DNA from: Gp6-AA40 sp035496255
Lineage (GTDB): Bacteria > Acidobacteriota > Vicinamibacteria > Vicinamibacterales > UBA2999
DNA: 64,000 bases
Assembly (NCBI GenBank): GCA_035496255.1
Contig: DATJEU010000050.1
Location: 1-64,000 of the forward strand
Direction of reading: 5' to 3'
The position numbers were made by a program, and so were the translations under genes. The first letter of the stretch is position 1. Each line of letters opens with the position of its first letter. Under the pieces are notes generated by a model, which worked only from the letters and a program-made list of their open reading frames with translations, did no database searches and was not told the origin of the DNA. This document shows, piece after piece, positions 48,202 to 56,713 of this stretch.

Positions 48202-49140
48202 TTATTCTACCGCAGCTTGCGCCGGCTTCACGGCTCCAGCGGAGGCCTCGATCACCCACGCCGGCCGGCCGCGTGCCTCGTCGAGCGCGCGATAGACGTA
48301 CTGACCGATGATCGCCAGCGCGGCAAGCTGCAGTCCCGACAGTCCGACCATCAGGCCGACGATGAACAGGAGCCCGGCGCGGAGCGAGGGCAGCGTGACC
48401 AGGCCGATGAGTCCGGTGACAATGCCAAGCGCGATCAGGCCAGTCCCGGCGTACAGACACCAGCGGAGAGGGAAATCGGAGAATGCGGTGATCGAGTCGA
48501 TCACCAGCGTGATCTTGCGGGCCAGCGTCCAGCCGGAGCGGCCGCTGGCGCGCGGCTGCTTGTCGTATTCGATCTGTGCCTGCCTGAACCCGAGCCAGCT
48601 AATCAGCGCGAACACGCTGGTGTTCCGTTCGCGCGACTGGCGGAAGGCGTCGATCACGACGCGATCGATCAGGAAGAAGTCGGCGCCGGTTGCGGGAATC
48701 TCCGACATGCCCACCGGCTTGCGCATGATCCAGTAGTAGAGCGCGGCGAAGCCGCGGTGAGTGCGGTCGCCGGGGTGCTGGCGCCGCACCGCCCACACCA
48801 CCTGTGCGCCGGCGCGCCACGGCTCGATCAGCGCCGACAGGAACTCGGGTGGATCCTGCAGATCCGCGGCGAGCAGCACGGCCGCGTCGCCCTCGACGTG
48901 ATGGAGCGCGCACATGATGGCGACGTGCGAGCCGGAGTTATGGGCGAGGCGAAGGCCGCGAACGCGCGGATCGGCCGCCACCAGCCCGCGGACGATCGCG
49001 AAGGTGTCGTCGCGCGAGTGATCGTCGACGATCAGCCACTCCCAGTCGACGCCCAGCGCCGACATGGCCGCTGCGAGCCGCTGGTAGAGCGCCGGCAGGT
49101 TCTCGCTCTCGTTGAATGCCGGCGTCAGGATCGAGATCAC
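48202..49140 (-). CDS. Polyprenyl-phosphate glycosyltransferase (GT2, DPM/ArnC-like)
   Basis: A 312-residue protein. N-terminal GT-A domain: ISILTPAFNESENLPALYQRL, LIVDDHSRDDTFAI, RLAHNSGSHVAIMCALHHVEGDAAVLLAADLQDPPEFL (the DxD-like LQDPPE), then GADFFLIDRVVIDAFR and WLGFRQAQIEYDKQPRASGRSGWTLARKITLVIDSI. Two C-terminal membrane helices (LYAGTGLIALGIVTGLIGLV and AGLLFIVGLMVGLSGLQLAALAIIGQYV). Family knowledge: transfers a sugar to undecaprenyl phosphate on the cytoplasmic side, for use by periplasmic GT-C enzymes such as those at 54380 and 57179. GTG start overlaps the upstream stop. Confidence 0.9.
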   Translation of the reverse strand: MISILTPAFNESENLPALYQRLAAAMSALGVDWEWLIVDDHSRDDTFAIVRGLVAADPRVRGLRLAHNSGSHVAIMCALHHVEGDAAVLLAADLQDPPEFLSALIEPWRAGAQVVWAVRRQHPGDRTHRGFAALYYWIMRKPVGMSEIPATGADFFLIDRVVIDAFRQSRERNTSVFALISWLGFRQAQIEYDKQPRASGRSGWTLARKITLVIDSITAFSDFPLRWCLYAGTGLIALGIVTGLIGLVTLPSLRAGLLFIVGLMVGLSGLQLAALAIIGQYVYRALDEARGRPAWVIEASAGAVKPAQAAVE

Positions 49141-50432
49141 CGGGCGGCCTCGCGCACCATCGCGATCACCCGATCCTGGTCGGTCTCGCTCAGGTCATGG
49201 AACAGGGGCAGCGCGATAGCCGAATCCTGCGCCTGCTCGCTTCGCAACAGCGATCCCGCCGCGCGCCACGTCGATGGCGGATACGCCCCTTCCCGATGCG
49301 CGTTCATGACGCCGCGCCGCGTCGCGATGCCGGCATCGAGCAGCCGCTGCATGATCGCGCGCTGCCGCGACGGCTCGACGCGCACGGCAAATGTCTGCCA
49401 GTTGCTCCGCGCCCGGGCCGGCTCCACGGGCAGCTCGATGCCCGGAACAGCGGACAGACCGTCCCGGTACCGCTGCGCGAGCTGGCGCCGGCGTCCGACG
49501 ATCGCCGGCAGCCGCTTCAACTGTTCGCGTCCGATCGCCGCCTGGATGTCGGTCATGCGGTAATTGAAACCGAGCACAGGATACGACTCGGCGATCACCT
49601 GCGTCGACGCGTGGCGAACCGTGTCGGACACGCTCATGCCGTGCTGGCGCAGCAGACGGAAGCGCGTATCGAGGGCGGCATCGCTGGTGGTCAGCATGCC
49701 GCCGTCACCGGTCGACAGCAACTTGCGCGGGTGAAACGAAAAGCAGGCGATGTCGCCGTGTGGACGGCCGATACGCTGCCAATCGCTCCCGTCGTCGCCA
49801 CTGATCGTAGCGGCCGGCCCTTTAGGTCCCTCGTCCAGGCTGTCGTCGAGGCCGATGTTCAGGTCGGCCCGCCCCGAGTCGGCCGTGCTCGTGCCCAAGT
49901 CAGCCGCCGCCCCGGCCGTGCGCGCGATGTTCCATCGCATCTCGCTGCCGATCGCGCACGCCGCGTCTTCGACCACCCGCAGCCCGTGCCGCGCCGCGAT
50001 TCTCGTCACCTCGGCGAGATCACAGGGCATTCCGAGCTGATGGACGACGAGAATCGCGCGCGTACGTGGGGTGATCGCGCCCTCGATCGCCGACGGATCG
50101 ATGTTGAAGGTATCGAGCTCGATATCGACGAAGACCGGCGTCGCGCCGCAGTACCGGATCGCGTTGGCCGTGGCGATGAACGAGTGGCTGACCGTGATCA
50201 CCTCATCGCCGGGACCGACCTCGCAGGCCACCAGGGCCACGTGCAGCGCCGCCGTGCAGCTCGATACGGCGCAGGCATGAGCCGCGCCCACCGCCGCCGC
50301 AAACTCCTGCTCGAACGCCGCGACTTCGGGTCCCTGCGTCACCCATCCCGACAGGATGACGCGCCGCGCCGCGTCGGCCTCTTCTTCGCCGAGCAGCGGC
50401 TTCGCGATCGGAATCAGGGCGGCTGCGCTCAC
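49137..50432 (-). CDS. DegT/DnrJ/EryC1-type sugar aminotransferase with in-frame repeat insertion
   Basis: A 431-residue PLP enzyme from GTG 50432, overlapping a small upstream ORF by 4 bp. ALIPIAKPLLGEEEADAARRVILSGWVTQGPEVAAFEQEFAAAVG, SSCTAALHVALVACEVGPGDEVITVSHSFIATANAIRYCGATPVFVDI, VVHQLGMPCDL, VVEDAACAIGSEM and the PLP lysine in CFSFHPRKLLSTGDGGML (about residue 236) are complete. It transfers an amino group to a 4-keto (or 3-keto) nucleotide sugar. Between GSEM and WQRIGRPHGD are about 50 Ala/Asp/Gly-rich residues absent from relatives, encoded by a palindromic repeat (see 49806). Confidence 0.88.
   Translation of the reverse strand: MSAAALIPIAKPLLGEEEADAARRVILSGWVTQGPEVAAFEQEFAAAVGAAHACAVSSCTAALHVALVACEVGPGDEVITVSHSFIATANAIRYCGATPVFVDIELDTFNIDPSAIEGAITPRTRAILVVHQLGMPCDLAEVTRIAARHGLRVVEDAACAIGSEMRWNIARTAGAAADLGTSTADSGRADLNIGLDDSLDEGPKGPAATISGDDGSDWQRIGRPHGDIACFSFHPRKLLSTGDGGMLTTSDAALDTRFRLLRQHGMSVSDTVRHASTQVIAESYPVLGFNYRMTDIQAAIGREQLKRLPAIVGRRRQLAQRYRDGLSAVPGIELPVEPARARSNWQTFAVRVEPSRQRAIMQRLLDAGIATRRGVMNAHREGAYPPSTWRAAGSLLRSEQAQDSAIALPLFHDLSETDQDRVIAMVREAAR
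49806..49869. repeat. Palindromic repeat translated inside the aminotransferase
   Basis: GTAGCGGCCGGCCCTTTAGG-type left part (49807-49826) and a hairpin GGCCGA (49850-49855) / TCGGCC (49864-49869) resemble a degenerate copy of the 47202 element (GTAG..., CTTTAG..., GGTC/GACC). The surrounding inserted coding segment spans about 49785-49935. Confidence 0.55.
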
Positions 50433-50557
50433 GGCTGACACGCAACGCACGGCGTCGTCACGATTTCCGTCCGCCCGATCGCGAACGCGTCCGGCGCATC
50501 CAGGAGGTCGAAATCGATCCGGCCACGCTGCCGTACGAACTCGAGGCCGGCATTCAC
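50429..50557 (-). CDS. Possible 42-residue coupled small protein
   Basis: A short frame from GTG 50557 (preceded by GAGG ten bases upstream) to TGA 50429 overlaps the aminotransferase GTG by 4 bp and fills the only remaining gap in this part of the operon. The product begins VNAGLEFVRQRGRIDFDLLD, continues APDAFAIGRTEIVTTPCVACQP and has a C-x-x-C pair near its end. It could be a true small protein or the remnant tail of a lost gene. I do not recognise it. Confidence 0.35.
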   Translation of the reverse strand: MNAGLEFVRQRGRIDFDLLDAPDAFAIGRTEIVTTPCVACQP

Positions 50558-50564
50558 GTGCGCG

Positions 50565-51572
50565 TCACCTCGCCCAGTTGTGAACCACTTCCGCCTGCAG
50601 CAGCGTCTCCGGTGACGCCCCCTGTTCGTGATACCAGGCCAGGAGCCGGCCCAGGCCTTCGCGCAGCGTGACGTGCGGCGCGTATCCGAGCGACTCGCGC
50701 GCGTGGGTCACGTCCGCATACAGCCGCAACACATCGCCCGGCCGTCGAATATCGTGCTCGACCGGGGCGTCGGGACGTCCCGTTGCCTGTGCGATCTGCG
50801 CCGCGAGATCGTTGATCGTCACCTCTCGACCGAACCCGAGATTGATGGTGTCGCCGACCGCCGCATCGTGTTCGCCGGCCAGCAGGATGCCGGCCGCCGT
50901 ATCGGAGACGTAGGTGAAGTCGCGCGTCTGCGTCCCGTCGCCGAAGATCACCATCGGCTTGCCGGCAAGGCATCGCAACAGAAACTTCGGAATCACTTCC
51001 CCGCTGTCGCCCTCGTGATGCGAGCGTGGTCCATACGTGTTGAACGGACGGACGACGACCGTGGGATAACCGTAGGTCCGGTAGTAGGCGCGCGTGTAGC
51101 ACTCACCCGCCAGCTTCGACGCGCCGTAGACGGTGCAGGGAAGCGTCGGGTGTTCCTCCGTCATCGGCGCCCACTTCGCCGTGCCGTACACCTCGGAGCT
51201 GGAGACGTAGACGAACCGCGGCACACCCGCTGCGCGGCACGCGGCCAGCAGGTGCAGCGTCGCCGTCGCGTTCACCTCGTGGTTCTCGACCGGCGAGTGC
51301 ACCGAATGCCGTACGCCGAGACAGGCCAGGTGATAGACCACACGGACGCCGGCAAGCAGCGGCGCGAGTGCGGCGGTGTCCCGGACATCGATCGTCAGGA
51401 GCTGCACACGGTCGGACAGGACTTCCTCGACGTTCTCACGCTTCCCGTTGATCAGGTTGTCGACGATGACCACGCGCTCGCCGACCGCCTGTCCCGCGCG
51501 GGCGAGCTGGCGAACGAGCTCGGAGCCGATGAATCCGGCACCGCCGGTCACGAGCGCAGTCGATCGACTCAC
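50565..51572 (-). CDS. NAD-dependent nucleotide-sugar epimerase/dehydratase (GalE-like)
   Basis: A 335-residue extended SDR. STALVTGGAGFIGSELVRQLARAG (NAD motif), VIVDNLINGKRENVEEV, VVYHLACLGVRHSVHSPVENHEVNATATLHLLAACRAAGVPRFVYVSSSEVYGTAKWAPMTEEHPTLPCTVYGASKLAGECYTRAYYRTYG (SSSEVYG and YxxxK) and RPFNTYGPRSHHEGDSGEVIPKFLLRCLAGKP. UDP-glucose 4-epimerase or UDP-glucuronate decarboxylase-like activity is possible; SEVYG and the RPFNTYGP segment lean towards the dehydratase/epimerase mix seen in aminosugar clusters. Overlaps the acyltransferase gene by 4 bp. Confidence 0.85.
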   Translation of the reverse strand: MSRSTALVTGGAGFIGSELVRQLARAGQAVGERVVIVDNLINGKRENVEEVLSDRVQLLTIDVRDTAALAPLLAGVRVVYHLACLGVRHSVHSPVENHEVNATATLHLLAACRAAGVPRFVYVSSSEVYGTAKWAPMTEEHPTLPCTVYGASKLAGECYTRAYYRTYGYPTVVVRPFNTYGPRSHHEGDSGEVIPKFLLRCLAGKPMVIFGDGTQTRDFTYVSDTAAGILLAGEHDAAVGDTINLGFGREVTINDLAAQIAQATGRPDAPVEHDIRRPGDVLRLYADVTHARESLGYAPHVTLREGLGRLLAWYHEQGASPETLLQAEVVHNWAR

Positions 51573-52255
51573 GCGTCCTGTCCGCCCTCGTGCCCATCTC
51601 GCCAGTGCAGAAACCGCGCGGGCACACCCGCGACAACGGCGAACGGCGCGACGTCTTCACGCACCACCGCACCGGCGCCGACGATCGCGCCCTTCCCGAC
51701 GGTGACACCGGGCAGCAGGACGGCATTGACGCCGACGTCGGACCACGCGCCAACGCGCACCGGACGGATGTCGAGATGCGTCTGCACGAGCGGTACGTCA
51801 GCCGGCACACCGGTATGTTCGGAACCCAGTACCTTCGCGCCTGGCGCCCAGCCGACGTAGTCCTCGATCACCAGATCGCGCGCATCGAAGTAGGCCTGCG
51901 GACCGATCCAGACGTAATCGCCGATCACGCACACGCCGTCGAAACGGCCCTGGAGCACGGCCTGGTCGCCGATGAACACGCCGCGGCCAACCGTGAACGT
52001 GTCCGGATGCATCAGCGACACGCCTCGTCCGATCCGCAGCCCGTCGCCAAGATGCCTGACGAGCGCGCGGAAGATCACGCGGCGCATCATCGCGTCGAAG
52101 TCGCCGGCCCCGTGCGAAAACCGTTCGTAGAGTTCCTGCAATGCGGCCGGCGTCTGCCGCTCGCGCAGCGCCGCCGCGAGCTCGATCTCATACGCCGGAT
52201 CCGGCGTGACCTCGCGCCGGCCGTGCACGGCGGGTACGGTTCGTGTGTCGCTCAT
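51569..52255 (-). CDS. Left-handed beta-helix acyltransferase
   Basis: A 228-residue hexapeptide-repeat protein. After an about 70-residue helical N-terminus come the repeats: LRIGRGVSLMHPDTFTVGRGVFIGDQAVLQGRFDGVCVIGDYVWIGPQAYFDARDLVIEDYVGWAPGAKVLGSEH, then VRVGAWSDVGVNAVLLPGVTVGKGAIVGAGAVVREDVAPFAVVAGVPARFL, the classic end of sugar O-/N-acetyltransferases; the insert with GSEHTG contains the likely catalytic His. Probably acetylates an amino sugar or the assembled glycan. Confidence 0.88.
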   Translation of the reverse strand: MSDTRTVPAVHGRREVTPDPAYEIELAAALRERQTPAALQELYERFSHGAGDFDAMMRRVIFRALVRHLGDGLRIGRGVSLMHPDTFTVGRGVFIGDQAVLQGRFDGVCVIGDYVWIGPQAYFDARDLVIEDYVGWAPGAKVLGSEHTGVPADVPLVQTHLDIRPVRVGAWSDVGVNAVLLPGVTVGKGAIVGAGAVVREDVAPFAVVAGVPARFLHWRDGHEGGQDA

Positions 52256-53364
52256 CGGACGACGACGGCCTCCTCGGCCGCGAGCACGGCATCGGCCACG
52301 TCCTGCACCTGCATCGTCGTCATCTCGGGAAAGATCGGCAGCGACAGCACTTCCGCAGCAATCGCTTCGCTCACCGGGAAATCACCGGCCTTGTAGCCAA
52401 GGTCGCGATACGCGGGTTGCAGGTGGATCGGAATCGGATAGTGCACACCGGTCTGGATGCCCTTCGCCTGCAGTTGCGCACGCACGTCGTCGCGATTACG
52501 CAGGCGCACGGCGTAGACGTGGTAGACGTGGCGGCATCCCGGCATCTCCACCGGGATGCGGACGCTCGAGCCAGCGAACGCGCGCGCGTAATCGGCCGCC
52601 CGCGCACGCCGCGCCTCGGTCCAGGGCTCGAGGTGGCGCAGCTTGACGCGCAGGATCGCACCCTGAATGCCGTCCATCCGGTAGTTGAACGCCTTGATCG
52701 TGTGCTCGTAACGGCGCTCCTCGCCCCAGCTTCGCAGCAGCCGCATTCGCTTCGCCATCGCCGCATCATTCGTGACCGCCGCGCCGCCTTCGCCGTAGGC
52801 GCCGAGGTTCTTGCCCGGGTAGAAGCTGAAACCCGCCACTTCGCCGATCGAGCCGCACGGACGATTCTTGTAGCGCGCGCCGTGCGCCTGCGCCGCGTCT
52901 TCGATCACGACGAGCCCATGCCGCGCGGCGATCTCGAGAATCGGATCCATGTCGGCGGGATGCCCATACAGATGAACGGGCATGATCGCCTTCGTTCGCG
53001 GTGTGATCACCCGCTCGATCTGATCGGGGGCCATGCAGCAGGTGACGGGATCGACGTCGACGAAGACCGGCGTGGCGCCGGCGTAGACGATCGCCGCCGC
53101 GGTCGCGACGAAGGTGTACGGAACGGTGATCACCTCATCGCCCGGCCCGACGCCGGCCGCGAGCAGCGCGACGTGCAGGGCACTGGTTCCGGAGTTGAGG
53201 CCGACGGCCTCGCCCGCGCCGGCGTAGGCGGCGAACTCGCGCTCGAAGGCGGCGACTTCCTCGCCGAGGATGAACTGGGCGCTGTCGAGCACACGCAGCA
53301 CCGCCGCGTCGATCTCGGTCTTGATCGATCGGTACTGCGCCTGTAGATCCGCGTAGGGAATCAC
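52252..53364 (-). CDS. DegT/DnrJ/EryC1-type sugar aminotransferase (WlbE/WbpE-like)
   Basis: A 370-residue PLP enzyme from GTG 53364 (GTGA overlap with the oxidoreductase gene). IPYADLQAQYRSIKTEIDAAVLRVLDSAQFILGEEVAAFEREFAAYAG, NSGTSALHVALLAAGVGPGDEVITVPYTFVATAAAIVYAGATPVFVDV, MPVHLYGHPADM, VIEDAAQAHGARYKNRPCGSIGEVAGFSFYPGKNLGAYGEGGAAVTND with the PLP lysine near residue 184. The D-L-Q-A-Q-Y start is the hallmark of the WbpE group, which aminates the 3-keto UDP-sugar made by a WbpB/WlbA-type dehydrogenase; the next gene is such a candidate. Confidence 0.92.
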   Translation of the reverse strand: MIPYADLQAQYRSIKTEIDAAVLRVLDSAQFILGEEVAAFEREFAAYAGAGEAVGLNSGTSALHVALLAAGVGPGDEVITVPYTFVATAAAIVYAGATPVFVDVDPVTCCMAPDQIERVITPRTKAIMPVHLYGHPADMDPILEIAARHGLVVIEDAAQAHGARYKNRPCGSIGEVAGFSFYPGKNLGAYGEGGAAVTNDAAMAKRMRLLRSWGEERRYEHTIKAFNYRMDGIQGAILRVKLRHLEPWTEARRARAADYARAFAGSSVRIPVEMPGCRHVYHVYAVRLRNRDDVRAQLQAKGIQTGVHYPIPIHLQPAYRDLGYKAGDFPVSEAIAAEVLSLPIFPEMTTMQVQDVADAVLAAEEAVVVR

Positions 53365-54383
53365 GTGACTGCCGCTCCTATCGGGACGAGCCGTCCGTGC
53401 GCCGCCATCGAGGTTGATGCCGCCTCGAGCAGCCGCACGATGCGCAGCCCGGCCTCGCCGTCGGTATGTGGCCGCCGTCCGTTCGACACGCAATCGATGA
53501 AGTGCGCCGCCTCGGCGTGTAACGCCTCGGCCAGTTCGAGCTTGGGCGCCCACATGTCGCCAGTGCGGTATCCGATCAGCATCTGGTAGACGTTTTCGGG
53601 GCTGGGATCGACGGAGATGCCGCGATCGTACACCTTGACCTTCTCGCTGGCCTCCAAATCGTCGAACACCACCATGCGCCGGCTGCCGCCGAGCAGCGTC
53701 CGCCGGATCTTCACCGGCGCCAGCCAGTTCACGTGGACGTGGGCAATCAACGGCCCCTCGAAGAACATCGTCATATACGCAATGTTTTCGGGACGGCCGG
53801 GCACGTGCGCGAGGCCGGTTGCGGACACCGCGACCGGCTGCCGCGGCAGCACGTAGTCCATGATCGACAGGTCGTGCACCGCGAGATCCCACAACACGTT
53901 GACGTCGTGCTGGAAGAGCCCGAGGTTGATGCGCACCGAGTCGTAGTAATAGATGTCGCCGAGCTCGCCGGCCTCCGTCAGTTCGCGCATCTTCTGGACG
54001 GCGCCGGTGTAGACGAAGGTGTGATCGACCATCAGCACGCGGCGGCGGCGTGCGGCCTCGTCCACGAGCGTCGACGCCTGGTCGCTCGAGGACGCGATCG
54101 GCTTTTCCACCAGCACGTGTTTGCCGGCCTGCAACGCCGCCATCGCGAGCGCGAAATGAAATTCCACCGGGGTCGCGATCACGACGGCATCGACGTCCGG
54201 ATCCTGGATGAGCGCCGCGGCATCGTCCGTCGTCCGGATGCCAGGGTAGCGCCGCGCCGCGTGCGCCAGCCGTTCGCTTCGGCGATCCGCGACCATCGTC
54301 ACGCGGGCGTCCGACAGTTCAGCGAAGTTGCGTACGAGGTTCGGTCCCCAGTAGCCGTAACCGATCACGCCGATCCGGATCAT
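53361..54383 (-). CDS. Gfo/Idh/MocA-family oxidoreductase (WlbA/WbpB-like)
   Basis: A 340-residue NAD-dependent sugar oxidoreductase from ATG 54383. IRIGVIGYGYWGPNLVRNFAELSDARVTMVADRR is the nucleotide-binding fold; VDAVVIATPVEFHFALAMAALQAGKHVLVEKPIASS contains the conserved EKP; VLWDLAVHDLSIMDYVL contains the catalytic H-D-x-x-I element. Next to the WbpE-like aminotransferase and two acetyltransferases it forms the 3-oxidation/3-amination/N-acetylation route of 2,3-diamino or 3-amino sugar uronates; pairing with the UDP-sugar 6-dehydrogenase at 31973 supports this, by inference. Confidence 0.88.
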   Translation of the reverse strand: MIRIGVIGYGYWGPNLVRNFAELSDARVTMVADRRSERLAHAARRYPGIRTTDDAAALIQDPDVDAVVIATPVEFHFALAMAALQAGKHVLVEKPIASSSDQASTLVDEAARRRRVLMVDHTFVYTGAVQKMRELTEAGELGDIYYYDSVRINLGLFQHDVNVLWDLAVHDLSIMDYVLPRQPVAVSATGLAHVPGRPENIAYMTMFFEGPLIAHVHVNWLAPVKIRRTLLGGSRRMVVFDDLEASEKVKVYDRGISVDPSPENVYQMLIGYRTGDMWAPKLELAEALHAEAAHFIDCVSNGRRPHTDGEAGLRIVRLLEAASTSMAAHGRLVPIGAAVT

Positions 54384-56713
54384 GCAGCCGAGACCTCGGT
54401 CGTCGCCGTTGTGCCGGCTCTCCACATGCGGGTGGCGGCAAACCAGGCGACGAGCGTCAGGACGGAGACGATGAGGCCCTTGTGGAAGCGCCGTGCCTCG
54501 TAGCGCAACTCGACGTGATGGCGACCCGCTGGAAGCGGCACGGCCGTGAACATCAGATTGGCTTTCACCGCTGTGACCTCGCGGCCATCGACGTACGGAA
54601 TGCGTTCGGGAAAATACGGTTCGCTGAGGAACAGCAGGCCCTCGATCGGAGCATCGACGTCTGCAGACACGTCGCCGCCGATTTGATCGGCACGGATGTC
54701 CGAGACCGTGCCCTGGTACTTGCAGGGCACCGATGCAAACAGCAGTTGCCGCTCACGGGGTGACGGCAGTGCAGCCACGGTTCCCGCAAAGCGATCGATC
54801 CCGTGCGTATCTTCGATCGCCCGATCCGACAGGAGCGCTCGTACGTTCGGCCCCGACCGGTCGTCCAGCGCGTAACGCCAGGTGGTGCCCTCGCGAAACG
54901 TCGCGCCGGAGAGATGATAGTGAGCCTCGAGTTGCTGCCGGCTGGCCTCGTCGACTGACGTCGCCCAGCGGATGTTGACGATCGGTCTGGGATCGATCTG
55001 CCGGTCGGGGCGGTACCCGACGTAATGCAGGAGGTCCGCCACCTCCTTCGCCGTCATCGACTCGCCGCCGCAGCCCCACACCGCGCGTGGCCACGCCGTA
55101 TCGTTCCGATAGATGCGAACGTCGCCGCGCTCGTTGATCAACTGCAAGCCTGGTGAGTCGAACGGCGCGCACGTCACCACTGCGGTCACGTTCGCCTGGT
55201 CGATCAGGTCGCGACGCATGCGCACCGGGCCGTCCTCGACAGCAGCGAGCTCAAACGCTTCGTAAACCCGCAGGAAGAGGCTTCCCTTGCCGTCGAACGC
55301 TGCGCGGTTCACCCGCGTGAGATCGATAGGGTTCAGTGCGCTATCGCACACTGACAAGGTACGGCCTGGAACGGCGGGCAGTTGGTGGACGACCGGCGGC
55401 AGCCCCGGACTCAGGGCATACACCGCCCCTCGCGCGTAGAGAGTGATGTCGGCCGTCACAACGCCCACCAGAACGAAAACGACGATCATCTGGAGCCGGC
55501 GCCAGCGCGGGGCGCAAACCCAGGACGCCAGGCGATCGAGTCCGATCGCGCCCAGCATCGCGGTCGAGAGCGTCACCAGAAACAACAGCCGGCCTGGAAT
55601 ACGAAGTCCGGGAAACAGCCAGTAGTGCAGACGGTACAGCGGGAGGGCGTCGCCAACGGCGAATCCCAGCGCGAGCAGGCCGAGCACCGCAAAGAACGCC
55701 GCCACACGCCGGTGCCGGCGGTCGACGAGTGCAATCGGAGCCAGGATCGTCAATACCCAGCCCACATAGACGGTGTGATCGCCAAGGTAGCGGAACGGCG
55801 TCGGCGAGTCGAGACCAGCAAACGGCCTGAAAAATCTGACCAGGTCGGCGAACGACCAGCTGTAGCGCATCGCTGCCTCTGCCGGCAATCCCTGCGTGCG
55901 CCCGGCTTCCGCCACCGCCAATAGAGTCGGCCACAACTGAAAGGCAGCAAGGCCTGCCGCCAGCACACCGGCGATCGACAACTGCCCCAGCAATCGCGTT
56001 CGGGCCCAGCCCGATATCCCTGGCGGCGGCCAGGCCAGAAACCAGAGCGCGTACAACACCGCTGCGCCGGCGATGTAGATGTTGCCCTGGAGATAGCCGG
56101 CCAGAAACTGCAGCACGAGCACGCACACGAGCGCCCAATGCGGCCACACCGTCGGCCGGCGCGCCGACAGGATCATCAGCGCCAGCACCCACGGCAGCCA
56201 GGAAGCCACGTACAGGAGCGGCACGTGGCCGTTGTACAGCCATGCCGGCATGCTGCCGCCGAGCGCGCCGGCGACGGCGGCCGCCGCCGCCGCTTCCCAC
56301 CGCAGGCCAAGCTGCCGTGCGAGATAGGCGGAACCCATGCCTCCGATCCACATGTGGAGCGCCGGCATCCACGACATGTACCGGACCGCCGGAATCCAGC
56401 GCAGCGCCATCGCCAGCGGGTAGAGAACCGTCGTCTCGGTGTCCGCGAGATGCGGCGAGCCGGCATAGGAGAACGGGTTCCAGTGCGGCAATCGGCCAGC
56501 AGCGAGCGCGGCGCGGGTGTACACCTCCCACGCGTAGTAGATGCTCGAGTCAGTGCCGGGCAACTGCGCCACGCGGCCGAACAACAGCGTCCGCAGCGTG
56601 ACCAGTACGAGCGCCGCGACGGCAACGGCGATGACGGGCCACGCGAATGCCGGCCAGGCGGGTTCGGATTCCCCGCCGGTGGTCGTCGAACGGGAGAGCG
56701 CCGACATGCTCAC
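54380..56713 (-). CDS. Large multi-spanning membrane protein, YfhO-like (putative GT-C)
   Basis: A 777-residue protein with about 12-14 hydrophobic helices in the first 470 residues and a soluble C-terminal domain closed by a final helix (GLIVSVLTLVAWFAATRM). Early luminal/periplasmic loop GTDSSIYYAWEVYTRAALAAGRLPHWNPFSYAGSPHLAD carries acidic residues typical of GT-C catalytic loops (the 'WNPF..G.PxxAD' pattern is shared with YfhO-like proteins). The end YFPERIPYVDGREVTAVKANLMFTAVPLPAGRHHVELRY is the YfhO-type beta domain. Probably transfers a sugar from undecaprenyl-phosphate on the periplasmic side. GTG start overlaps the upstream stop. Confidence 0.7.
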   Translation of the reverse strand: MSMSALSRSTTTGGESEPAWPAFAWPVIAVAVAALVLVTLRTLLFGRVAQLPGTDSSIYYAWEVYTRAALAAGRLPHWNPFSYAGSPHLADTETTVLYPLAMALRWIPAVRYMSWMPALHMWIGGMGSAYLARQLGLRWEAAAAAAVAGALGGSMPAWLYNGHVPLLYVASWLPWVLALMILSARRPTVWPHWALVCVLVLQFLAGYLQGNIYIAGAAVLYALWFLAWPPPGISGWARTRLLGQLSIAGVLAAGLAAFQLWPTLLAVAEAGRTQGLPAEAAMRYSWSFADLVRFFRPFAGLDSPTPFRYLGDHTVYVGWVLTILAPIALVDRRHRRVAAFFAVLGLLALGFAVGDALPLYRLHYWLFPGLRIPGRLLFLVTLSTAMLGAIGLDRLASWVCAPRWRRLQMIVVFVLVGVVTADITLYARGAVYALSPGLPPVVHQLPAVPGRTLSVCDSALNPIDLTRVNRAAFDGKGSLFLRVYEAFELAAVEDGPVRMRRDLIDQANVTAVVTCAPFDSPGLQLINERGDVRIYRNDTAWPRAVWGCGGESMTAKEVADLLHYVGYRPDRQIDPRPIVNIRWATSVDEASRQQLEAHYHLSGATFREGTTWRYALDDRSGPNVRALLSDRAIEDTHGIDRFAGTVAALPSPRERQLLFASVPCKYQGTVSDIRADQIGGDVSADVDAPIEGLLFLSEPYFPERIPYVDGREVTAVKANLMFTAVPLPAGRHHVELRYEARRFHKGLIVSVLTLVAWFAATRMWRAGTTATTEVSAA

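Noticed and set aside
52252..53892. A 546-residue aminotransferase starting at 53892
   Set aside because: The first 176 residues are a shadow of the oxidoreductase gene; GTG 53364 overlaps that gene's stop and precedes the conserved IPYADLQAQY.
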